Shown one piece after another: positions 5,901 to 12,848 of a stretch of DNA of 12,848 nt (within the stretch, counting starts at the first letter, position 1; every line of letters starts with the position of its first letter). The notes under the pieces were generated by a model. It was not told the origin of the DNA. It saw only the letters and a list, made by a program, of their open reading frames with translations, and did not search any database. The position numbers were made by a program, and so were the translations under genes. The DNA is from Thermoplasmata archaeon (GTDB taxonomy: Archaea; Thermoplasmatota; Thermoplasmata; Halarchaeoplasmatales; Halarchaeoplasmataceae). Where the stretch lies: assembly GCA_019594195.1 (NCBI GenBank), contig JAFDTP010000051.1, positions 1 to 12,848 on the forward strand, given 5' to 3'.

Positions 5901-7328
5901 ATGATATTTCACGACTCGTACAGATCGACACATATAGATCGAGGTTTTCAGGATATCTTGGATGACAAAAATATAATAGTTCTAGTAGATGGGCAGCATT
6001 ATCCACCCGTAACAAAAAAATCACTGAATGAACTTAGGGATATGGGTGCCGAAATCAAGGCCTTGGTATTTTTAGGAGGGACTGAAAAGGTAAAGGATGC
6101 TGTTAAAGAACTGGGAGAGGGTGAAATCGAAGTGTTCGGCGGTGAGCATAAAAAGGAAATATCTCAGTCGGATATAAGAGAAGTTATCGAAAAATATGTG
6201 CCAGATATAGTCGTTGACCTTTCTGATGAACCGGTTCTTGATTACGCCGACAGATTTGAGATCGCTTCTACCTTGCTAAAGAGTCGGACATCTTACATGG
6301 GTGCTGATTTCTTTTTCACTCCACCTGAAGAGATAAACATTTTAGAAAAACCAAGCCTTTCTATAATAGGGACCGGCAAAAGGGTGGGAAAGACAGGCGT
6401 GAGCGTGTCTATAGCTAGAACATTGAAAGATATGAGAGAAGAACCTATCATAGTCTGTATGGGGAGGGGAGGACCTCCAGAACCGGACCATATCGAACCA
6501 AAAAAGATGGCCATGAACGCGGATACTTTGCTCCAGGTGTCAGAAATGGGTGGTCACGCCGCATCGGACTACTGGGAAGACGCGCTATTAGCTCAAGTCC
6601 CTACGATCGGCTGCAGGAGATGTGGTGGAGGCATGGCTGGAAATCCATTCTCTTCCAACGTCATAGACGGTGCCAGAAAAACGAACGAAGTCGACCAGAA
6701 CTTCGTGATAATGGAAGGTTCTGGATCTACATTTCCGCCGGTGAAGACGGACTCGAGGATCGTGATAATCGGGGCTTCACAGCCTACAGAAAATATACTC
6801 GAATATTTTGGGCAGTACCGGATAAACACCTCAGACCTTGCTATAATCACTATGTGCGAAGAACCGATGGCGAGTGAAAAAAAAGTGAAAGCTATCGAGG
6901 AGGGGATAAAAAAACTGAATCCAGAGATCGAAATAGCGGAGACCGTTTTTAGACCGCAACCTCTAGAAGATATAAGGGGAAAAAAAGTTTACGTGGCAAC
7001 GACGGCCCCAGAAGAGATCCTTCCTAAGATAATCGAAAACTTAGAAAAAGAAGAGGGAGCAGACGTCGTAGGTATATCTAACAAACTATCAAATAGGAAG
7101 ATGTTAAAAAAGGACCTAGAAAATGGTCTGGAAGAAGCCGACGTGCTTTTGACCGAGATAAAAGCCGCATCGATAGATGTCGCGGGAAGGAGTGCTAAAG
7201 ATAAAGACGTAGATATCGTCTTCTTACATAATGAATCGATACTCATAGGAGGAACAGTCACTTCCTTAAAAGATTGTATCTTGAATGTCTACGAAACTTC
7301 GATAAATAGATCCGGGGGAGAAATATGA
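5901..7328 (+). CDS. cpgS: Cyclic 2,3-diphosphoglycerate synthetase
   Basis: This enzyme closes 2,3-diphosphoglycerate into cyclic 2,3-diphosphoglycerate (cDPG) using ATP. cDPG is a cytoplasmic solute that stabilises proteins and stores phosphate in some archaea. With start ATG 5901 the product has 475 residues, near the known synthetase length. Family landmarks are an N-terminal region with IIVLVDGQHYPPVT (about 25-38), a P-loop GTGKRVGKTG (157-166), MGRGGPPEPD (187-196), a Cys/Gly-rich GCRRCGGGMAG (237-247) and EGSGSTFPP (272-280). The C-terminal third (about 330-475) is the synthetase end domain. GTG 5814 would add 29 residues that do not look conserved, so I prefer 5901, which has GGGAG and a TATA box correctly spaced. 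It is first in a four-gene operon and overlaps pgk2 by 4 bases (ATGA). Confidence 0.93.
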   Translation: MIFHDSYRSTHIDRGFQDILDDKNIIVLVDGQHYPPVTKKSLNELRDMGAEIKALVFLGGTEKVKDAVKELGEGEIEVFGGEHKKEISQSDIREVIEKYVPDIVVDLSDEPVLDYADRFEIASTLLKSRTSYMGADFFFTPPEEINILEKPSLSIIGTGKRVGKTGVSVSIARTLKDMREEPIIVCMGRGGPPEPDHIEPKKMAMNADTLLQVSEMGGHAASDYWEDALLAQVPTIGCRRCGGGMAGNPFSSNVIDGARKTNEVDQNFVIMEGSGSTFPPVKTDSRIVIIGASQPTENILEYFGQYRINTSDLAIITMCEEPMASEKKVKAIEEGIKKLNPEIEIAETVFRPQPLEDIRGKKVYVATTAPEEILPKIIENLEKEEGADVVGISNKLSNRKMLKKDLENGLEEADVLLTEIKAASIDVAGRSAKDKDVDIVFLHNESILIGGTVTSLKDCILNVYETSINRSGGEI

Positions 7329-8200
7329 TACAAGTCACCAAAGAGGGTATGGAATATCCATTTTCTAAAGGTATATTGGCACGTTCTCTCACGATCACCG
7401 GTTTGCAGTTGGACGAGATATACGATATAGTGAGAGATATAAATAAAAAGATAGAAGATCGAGATAAAAAAACCATACGATCTAAAGCCATCAAAAAGAT
7501 GGTGAAGGATGAACTTCTGAAAAGAGGTTTCAAAGAGGAAGAAAAATTCTATAGAATCTCCAGAAAAATAAGATATCTTGATAAGCCACTGCTTGTTTTG
7601 ATCGGAGGAGGAGCAGGCGTGGGTAAATCGACCATATCTACGGAACTGGGAGTCAGATTAGGCATAAATCGGATCATAGGAAGCGACTCCGTCCGAGAGA
7701 TATTGAGAGAAATATTTCCGTACGAAGTCATGCCGGCACTGCATAAATCTAGCTTTCTGACCGACGAGGGAGTGAAAGCACCTTTCGTTAAAAATAAATT
7801 GATATACGGATTCGACCAACAGGTAAGACTCGTTAGTATTGGATTGAAGGCGGTCATCGATAGAGGGGTCAAGGAAGGACTGAATACCATCATAAACGGT
7901 GTTCATCTCGTTCCCGGATACCTGAACTTTGAAGATCATGAAGATAGTCACGTTTTTCATTACATACTAGATGTGCCTGAACAGGAAGAACACAAAGATA
8001 GATTTAGGCTGAGGGCCGAAGGGAGTAATAGAGATCCTGAAAGGTATATAGAGAAGATAGGAAGAATAAAGAGCATACAGGAATATAACCTACGTCAGGC
8101 TGAGGATAACGAAGCTAAGATCCTAGAGAACACGGATATCGAATCTACTATAAGGGATATAATGAAAGATATGATCGATGAATTAGAGCCGGTGATATGA
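7325..8200 (+). CDS. pgk2: 2-phosphoglycerate kinase with N-terminal ATP-cone
   Basis: The kinase phosphorylates 2-phosphoglycerate with ATP to 2,3-diphosphoglycerate, the substrate of the enzyme encoded just upstream, so the two genes form the complete cDPG route from a glycolytic intermediate. The 291 residues are close to characterised archaeal enzymes. An ATP-cone-like regulatory domain fills about 1-82 (PFSKGILARSL near the start). The kinase domain follows with P-loop GGGAGVGKST (94-103) and IIGSDSVREILR (117-128), typical of the small-molecule kinase fold. The ATG overlaps the cpgS stop as ATGA, with GGGGGAG (7314-7320) four bases ahead, implying translational coupling. The ATP-cone suggests control by ATP or its analogues. 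Kinases of this type also occur in archaea without cpgS, so pairing with cpgS is what assigns the pathway. Confidence 0.92.
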   Translation: MIQVTKEGMEYPFSKGILARSLTITGLQLDEIYDIVRDINKKIEDRDKKTIRSKAIKKMVKDELLKRGFKEEEKFYRISRKIRYLDKPLLVLIGGGAGVGKSTISTELGVRLGINRIIGSDSVREILREIFPYEVMPALHKSSFLTDEGVKAPFVKNKLIYGFDQQVRLVSIGLKAVIDRGVKEGLNTIINGVHLVPGYLNFEDHEDSHVFHYILDVPEQEEHKDRFRLRAEGSNRDPERYIEKIGRIKSIQEYNLRQAEDNEAKILENTDIESTIRDIMKDMIDELEPVI

Positions 8201-8201
8201 A

Positions 8202-8633
8202 ATGACCAAAGCTGCACCAAAGTTTTACGACATAGACATGCCTATCCGCTCTTTTGTGACCAAAAGATTGATCGGTGTGAAGACCGAAAGCAGCGTTCAG
8301 GAGGCAGCCCAAAGGATGGTCGAATTCAACACTGGTTCTCTAGTGGTCATAGAAGAAGAGGAAATAGTTGGATTCCTGACCGACGGCGATATAAAGAAAA
8401 AAGTCGTAGCTAAGGGATTGAAACCTGATATGCCCGTGAGGGATATAATGGTCAGAGACTTGATAACCATAGATATCAGCGCGAATACTAAAGACGTCCT
8501 TGAGTTGATGTCAGAAAAAAAGATCCAGCATGTTTTGATAGAGGAAAAAGACGACATCGTGGGGATAGTTACATTCAGGGATCTGATAGATATAAAAAGG
8601 CAAAAACTTGAAACGTATATCTCGAGGGAGTGA
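8202..8633 (+). CDS. Stand-alone CBS-domain pair protein
   Basis: The 143-residue protein consists of two CBS domains and little else: about 18-72 (SFVTKRLIGVKTESSV to VGFLTDGDIKKKVV) and about 79-137 (VRDIMVRDLITIDISA to VGIVTFRDLID). Each has the family's closing G-x-h-T-x-x-D-I/L pattern. Such pairs (Bateman modules) usually dimerise and bind AMP, ADP, ATP or S-adenosylmethionine, acting as energy sensors for partner proteins; there is no DNA-binding or enzyme domain. One base separates its ATG from the pgk2 stop, and GGTGA (8191-8195) gives a good ribosome site. Its place inside the cDPG operon suggests that it tunes synthesis or breakdown to the adenylate state, but the ligand and partner cannot be read from sequence. 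Confidence 0.92.
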   Translation: MTKAAPKFYDIDMPIRSFVTKRLIGVKTESSVQEAAQRMVEFNTGSLVVIEEEEIVGFLTDGDIKKKVVAKGLKPDMPVRDIMVRDLITIDISANTKDVLELMSEKKIQHVLIEEKDDIVGIVTFRDLIDIKRQKLETYISRE

Positions 8634-8634
8634 A

Positions 8635-10164
8635 ATGAAGATACTGCATATATCAGATACCCATGTAGGTGAAGAAGACCACTACAATAAAGATTCATTG
8701 GAGCTAGCTCTGAGTGAACTGGAAGACGACGATTTTGATCTGTTGATACATTCCGGTGACCTCACCCAGAACGGAAAATCGAAGCATTATAGGCAGGGAA
8801 AAGAAATCTTCGAAGATATAGATACACCTTGGGTAATGGTCCCTGGCAATCACGATAAAAGGAGCGGAGGTCTATCTCTCTACAAAGAATATATCGGAGC
8901 GGCAAACGGCGTATTCGAAACGGAAGATTCTGTTGTGATATATGTTGACAGTGCGGTCTCCGATACCGACGTAGGGAGAGTCGGCATGGTAAAATTCGAC
9001 ATGATAAAGGAAGCGCTAGCAAAAAATTCTAAAAAACCGATAAAGATAGTAGTTCTTCACCATCATATAATCCCTATACCCAAGGCCGGAAGAGAACGTA
9101 ACGTACTATCAAACGCGGGTGATCTCCTGGAACTGTTCCTCAAAGCCGATGTCGACCTTGTGATATCGGGTCACAGACACTATCCCAATGTCCATCGTAT
9201 AGAAAATACAGTCTTCGTTAACGCAGGTACTACTTCAGATAAGAAGACTAGATATGGGGACGTCAATTCTTACAACATCATACACGTGAAAAAAGACAGT
9301 CTCGATATCAAGACCAAAAGGGTCGACGGTTCGAAGCGAGACAATCGTTTTCCTAGAAAGGACAAAAGGATATTTTACCAATTCGGAGAAAAGGTATTCA
9401 GAGTTGTACACATATCCAATACTTTCATATCTTCATCTTCCGATTTTTTAGAAGATCATTTTTTCAAGGCTTTAAAAACCATAAATTCACTCGATGCTGA
9501 TCTCGCTATACATTGTGGGGGCGTCGTAAAAAAAGGCATCAATAGGGACTACGAACTGGCCAAAGGATATATGGACCGATTCGAGATACCTATAGTTTAT
9601 ACACCTGCGGGAAGAGACATAAACTATCTGGGTTACGAACTCTTTTCGGAATATTTTGGTAAAATGGTGCAGTATCATGTGAAAAAAGACATCCGGTTTC
9701 AGGGTGTTTCCTCTGCACAATATGATTCTCCTGAAGGTTACATAGGGGAAACTCAGATGGAAAAGCTCTTTGAAAAACTTGATGATGATGAAGAGACATC
9801 ATTCAGGTCCGTATTTCTACATCACAATATCCTTCCGATACCGCATGCAAGGGAAAAAGGGCTTTTAGAAGACAGTGGTGATTTTCTCAGGGAAGTGGTT
9901 GACAAAAAGATCGACCTGGTATTGACAGGGACCTCATCGCACCCTTCAGCCATGAAGATAGGCGATACCGTGGTGGTCAATGCTAATTCGATGTCTAGTG
10001 TGTATCAAAGAAGTAAATTCGGGAATTCCTTCAACGTTATTGATATATATGAAAAAGCCATCGTTGTCTACGAGATAAACAGTTTATGGGGTCGGAGAAA
10101 AATACAGGGTGTATGGGATAGAAAGGAACTGCAACAAACCGACGCCGATATCAGGGCTTTTTAA
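8635..10164 (+). CDS. Tandem metallophosphoesterase: active N-half, degenerate C-half
   Basis: This 509-residue protein holds two calcineurin-like phosphoesterase domains in tandem. The first (about 1-230) has every metal motif: Asp8-Thr-His10, Gly-Asp42, Gly-Asn72-His73-Asp, His142-His-His and Gly-His180-Arg-His182, in an arrangement recalling CpdA/Icc class III cyclic phosphodiesterases. The second (about 255-490) aligns along its whole length (LHHNILPIP against LHHHIIPIP; VVVNANSMSS against VFVNAGTTSD), but the motifs read Asn-Thr-Phe (262-264), Gly-Gly296, Ala-Gly-Arg-Asp and Gly-Thr-Ser-Ser, so only the His-His pair survives. It has no signal peptide or membrane segment and is cytoplasmic. 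It lies 1 base after the CBS gene, with GGGAG ahead of the ATG at 8635; an upstream TTG at 8608 is rejected. Substrate unknown; operon context points to cDPG or a related phosphate ester. Confidence 0.88.
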   Translation: MKILHISDTHVGEEDHYNKDSLELALSELEDDDFDLLIHSGDLTQNGKSKHYRQGKEIFEDIDTPWVMVPGNHDKRSGGLSLYKEYIGAANGVFETEDSVVIYVDSAVSDTDVGRVGMVKFDMIKEALAKNSKKPIKIVVLHHHIIPIPKAGRERNVLSNAGDLLELFLKADVDLVISGHRHYPNVHRIENTVFVNAGTTSDKKTRYGDVNSYNIIHVKKDSLDIKTKRVDGSKRDNRFPRKDKRIFYQFGEKVFRVVHISNTFISSSSDFLEDHFFKALKTINSLDADLAIHCGGVVKKGINRDYELAKGYMDRFEIPIVYTPAGRDINYLGYELFSEYFGKMVQYHVKKDIRFQGVSSAQYDSPEGYIGETQMEKLFEKLDDDEETSFRSVFLHHNILPIPHAREKGLLEDSGDFLREVVDKKIDLVLTGTSSHPSAMKIGDTVVVNANSMSSVYQRSKFGNSFNVIDIYEKAIVVYEINSLWGRRKIQGVWDRKELQQTDADIRAF

Positions 10165-12841
10165 GCTGTATATCAAACCTAGCCCCACCCAATTTAGAAT
10201 TTTTGACCTGTAAACTACCGCCGTAGTTATCGATTATTTTCTGTATCAGATACATACCCAGTCCTGTACCGCTATTTTTTCCATCTCCGAAACCTTTCTC
10301 AAATATCTTTTCTTTCTTATCGTCTGCTATACCCCTTCCATCGTCTTCAAATATTATAGTTATATCGTCATCTCCTGAAAGAAGCCTTATCCTGATCTTG
10401 TCGCAGCCTGAATGTCTTATCGAGTTCTCGAGCAGATTGGAGAATAAAATATCCAGTAAACCGCCGGCCTTTGCTCTTATGTCCCCCTCCTCAGCTTCAA
10501 CTTCTATGTCGATCTCTTTCAAGCGAGGTTCATGTTTTGATAGGACTTCATCGATTATCCTTTTAACATCGATCTCATAGATATCATCCTGCTCTTCAAC
10601 TTCCCTGAGCTTTTCTATCTTATCTATCATCCGTTGAGTGTTTTCTACAATCTTTTTTGATTTGACTATCAGATCCTCATCTTCATACTTATCCTTCAAA
10701 AGCTTAAGATAACCCTTTATGCTCTGAAACCTGTTGCTCACGTCGTGCCTTAAAATCTCGTGAAGAAATCTTTTTCTATCCTCTGCCTTCTTTCGCTCAG
10801 TGATATCCATGATTATGCCTTCGAGGTAGCTTTCCCCATCTTTACCTTTCACTTCTTTTCCACGTTCCCATACCCATTTTTCCTCACCCTCTGCCGTCTC
10901 TATCATATATATGACCTTATACCTTTGATCTTCTTCACTGGCCTCAGCGATCTTGCTGCGGACTTTCTCCTTGTCATCGGATTTTATGAGTTCTGAGTAG
11001 GCTAATCTTTCGTTATCTATCAGATGTTCAGGATCATATCCCGTTAATTCTTCGCATCCGTCGCTCAGAAATTTCATCGTGTAATTCTCGTCTCTCAAAC
11101 ACCTAAAAGCCATGCCTGGAGCGTTCGAAAGGAGGTTTTGAAGCAGACGGTGCTTTTCCTCCAGTTTTTTCTCCGCATCCTTTCTTTCTGATATATCCCT
11201 GATATTGCACTGGATCACTTCCTCACCACCTGCACGATAGAGGTTGCTCACGAACTCAACGGGTATCTTTTCTCCGTCTTGGGTCAGGAGCGGTATATCG
11301 TCATAGCGTACGTAACCCTGGTCCCGGATCTCCTCGAATCTATCTCTACTCTCACATATGTTTTCGAAGCTTCCTATATCCCAAAGTTTCTTCTCCTGCA
11401 TCTCGTCAATGGAATATCCGAGTATCTCTCTTATATACGGATTGGCATCCATGATCTCCCCTGTCACGGAATTCAGGATCAATATGCCGTCTTTAGCACT
11501 CTCAAAAAGCCTTCTGTATCTCTCTTCGCTCTTCTGAAGGGCCTCCTCTGCCTGCTTTTGCTCCGTTATATCGACGAGATATCCCAGATAATACTTCAGA
11601 TCGCCATCTTCATCCGTGACTATCTTCGTGTAATCTTTGACCCATAAGACCTCACCATTTTTTTTGATCACCCTATAAGGTCTATGAGTTATCCTCTCAG
11701 CGCCGATATCTAGATGTCTTTCTACTTCTCTATCTAGTCGATCTATATCACAATCGGGTAGCAGATCTGCATATTCTATATCACCGACCATTATTTTTTC
11801 TTGAGAGTAGCCCAGCAGACTTTCGACGTTCGGTGATACGTACTCTATCGGATATCCTTCCTGTGGTTTCCACTTGAATATGATAGTAGGCCCCTTTACA
11901 AAAAGATCCCTTTCCTCTTCCAATGTTTTTTCAGCTAGAATTTTTTTTCTAGCGAAGGATAGATCTTCCGCGATGTCTTCCAATAGTCGTATCTCTTTTC
12001 TAAACAAAGGTCTTTGAGGGCTGTAACAGATTATCAGTATACCAAATATATCGTCTTCTGAAATCATCGGGATCAAAAGCGTATGGTGGTCGATATTTTC
12101 CTGGTGATAATTACAAGTATCACAGTAGTCTTTCTTTTTACCTATCGTGACGGTAGTCTTCTCTGATAGTACCTCTTTTACGCATTCAGGGGCATCGCCC
12201 TGGCCCTCAGGAGTGACCTCCCAATGCTGAACCTCATGTTCGCCTGAATTGACATAAGGTTCTATCCTCCCATCTTCGCCTTTATCAAGAGCTATCTCAA
12301 CGTTCAAATAATCTCCAGTCTCTAGTAAAAATCTAGAGGACCTTTCCATCAATGATGATACGGAATCCTCTTCTGTAAAGATCCTGTTTATATTGCGGAG
12401 CCTATTGATATCACGTATAGACATCAGCACTGAGTTCCATTCAACCAGTTTTTTTGCTTGCTCCCTGTGCTCTACCTCCTCATCTATAGCTTTCGCAAGT
12501 TCAGAAGACATACTATCTATGTCATCTTTTTTCATTATATAGCGATCTGCGCCTAGATTAAGCGCCTTGACCACTAACATCTCATCTACTTGCTCTGAGC
12601 AAATAAAAAAAGGTACATTACTATCCTCTAGATTTCGGATCTCTTCTAAAAGTCCAACAGATCCGACATCTAACATATACTGGTCTGAGACTATCGTATC
12701 GTACCGGTTTTTTTTGAAAAGTTCAAGCGCCTCATCAGAAGATCTTGCAAAATCTATGACAAAGTCATCTCTCTTTTTTTTGATATGTTCTTCTGTTTTT
12801 TTCAAAACTCCGGACCCATCATCGACAAAGAGTACCTTCAT
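10151..12841 (-). CDS. Hybrid sensor histidine kinase: REC-GAF-PAS-PAS-PAS-HisKA-HATPase
   Basis: The 896-residue soluble kinase has no membrane segment, so it senses an internal signal. Domains in order: a receiver at 1-115 with acid pair Asp7-Asp8, phospho-acceptor Asp53, Ser82 and Lys104; a helical linker; a GAF domain at about 140-300 with Cys220, Cys240 and Cys243; three PAS domains at about 312-430, 438-560 and 562-685, each ending in a D-I-T/S-E-R/Q signature; a HisKA helix pair with phospho-acceptor His699 in LRHDVSNRFQSIKGY; and a HATPase with N-box Asn802/Asn806, DDGRGI (833-838) and GTGLGMYL (858-865). All catalytic parts look intact. The receiver comes first, so it probably takes phosphate from another kinase or from His699. 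The start is 7 bases from the window edge, with GGGAC just upstream. It converges on the phosphoesterase gene; no output regulator is adjacent. Confidence 0.93.
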   Translation of the reverse strand: MKVLFVDDGSGVLKKTEEHIKKKRDDFVIDFARSSDEALELFKKNRYDTIVSDQYMLDVGSVGLLEEIRNLEDSNVPFFICSEQVDEMLVVKALNLGADRYIMKKDDIDSMSSELAKAIDEEVEHREQAKKLVEWNSVLMSIRDINRLRNINRIFTEEDSVSSLMERSSRFLLETGDYLNVEIALDKGEDGRIEPYVNSGEHEVQHWEVTPEGQGDAPECVKEVLSEKTTVTIGKKKDYCDTCNYHQENIDHHTLLIPMISEDDIFGILIICYSPQRPLFRKEIRLLEDIAEDLSFARKKILAEKTLEEERDLFVKGPTIIFKWKPQEGYPIEYVSPNVESLLGYSQEKIMVGDIEYADLLPDCDIDRLDREVERHLDIGAERITHRPYRVIKKNGEVLWVKDYTKIVTDEDGDLKYYLGYLVDITEQKQAEEALQKSEERYRRLFESAKDGILILNSVTGEIMDANPYIREILGYSIDEMQEKKLWDIGSFENICESRDRFEEIRDQGYVRYDDIPLLTQDGEKIPVEFVSNLYRAGGEEVIQCNIRDISERKDAEKKLEEKHRLLQNLLSNAPGMAFRCLRDENYTMKFLSDGCEELTGYDPEHLIDNERLAYSELIKSDDKEKVRSKIAEASEEDQRYKVIYMIETAEGEEKWVWERGKEVKGKDGESYLEGIIMDITERKKAEDRKRFLHEILRHDVSNRFQSIKGYLKLLKDKYEDEDLIVKSKKIVENTQRMIDKIEKLREVEEQDDIYEIDVKRIIDEVLSKHEPRLKEIDIEVEAEEGDIRAKAGGLLDILFSNLLENSIRHSGCDKIRIRLLSGDDDITIIFEDDGRGIADDKKEKIFEKGFGDGKNSGTGLGMYLIQKIIDNYGGSLQVKNSKLGGARFDIQLKKP

Positions 12842-12848
12842 TTGTCCC

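Noticed and set aside
8608..8634. TTG start that would extend the phosphoesterase by 9 residues
   Set aside because: It lies inside the CBS gene, has no ribosome site, and the phosphoesterase core begins exactly at ATG 8635, which has GGGAG upstream.
8297..8698. Open frame of 133 codons antisense to the CBS/phosphoesterase junction
   Set aside because: It crosses two well-supported genes and their shared junction and has no start signals.
11279..11647. Open frame of 122 codons antisense to the histidine kinase
   Set aside because: It lies fully inside conserved PAS-domain coding sequence; its hydrophobic look comes from reading acidic and charged codons on the opposite strand.

Overview
The window reads as chromosomal DNA from a euryarchaeon-like archaeon. 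Almost every gene has a TATA-like box about 28-40 bases before its start codon, leaders are very short, and the ribosome sites are GGTGA or GGGAG type. Isoleucine is often ATA and arginine mostly AGA/AGG. It carries the gene pair for cyclic 2,3-diphosphoglycerate (cDPG), an archaeal solute best known from thermophilic methanogens. No methanogenesis, ribosomal or RNA gene is present, so neither lineage nor lifestyle can be fixed more closely. Coding density is high. The longest gene-free stretch is about 210 bases, and I see no tRNA, rRNA, CRISPR array, insertion sequence or phage gene.

Layout. Positions 1-2329 hold three minus-strand genes, each with its own promoter: an RDD-family membrane protein cut by the left edge, an M55 D-aminopeptidase-like metalloenzyme, and a membrane-anchored, very acidic extracellular protein. 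A divergent promoter region (2330-2442) separates them from plus-strand genes: a NIF3-like dinuclear-metal protein (2443-3198), a MATE efflux transporter (3323-4960) and a two-pass membrane protein of unknown function (5012-5692). Palindromes sit beside the MATE promoter and between the TATA box and start codon of the two-pass protein.

The core is a tightly packed plus-strand operon at 5901-10164: cpgS (cDPG synthetase), pgk2 (2-phosphoglycerate kinase), a stand-alone CBS-pair protein, and a large tandem metallophosphoesterase. The junctions are a 4-base overlap and two 1-base gaps, so the four genes are very likely co-transcribed. The first two catalyse 2-phosphoglycerate to 2,3-diphosphoglycerate to cDPG. 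The CBS protein could sense adenylates, and the phosphoesterase could act in turnover of the product. That last role is inference and is the most interesting idea here. The phosphoesterase is itself unusual: its first half has a full set of metal-binding motifs, while its second half is a recognisable copy that has lost nearly all of them.

A minus-strand hybrid histidine kinase (REC-GAF-PAS-PAS-PAS-HisKA-HATPase) fills 10151-12841. It converges on the operon and overlaps the end of the phosphoesterase gene by 14 bases.
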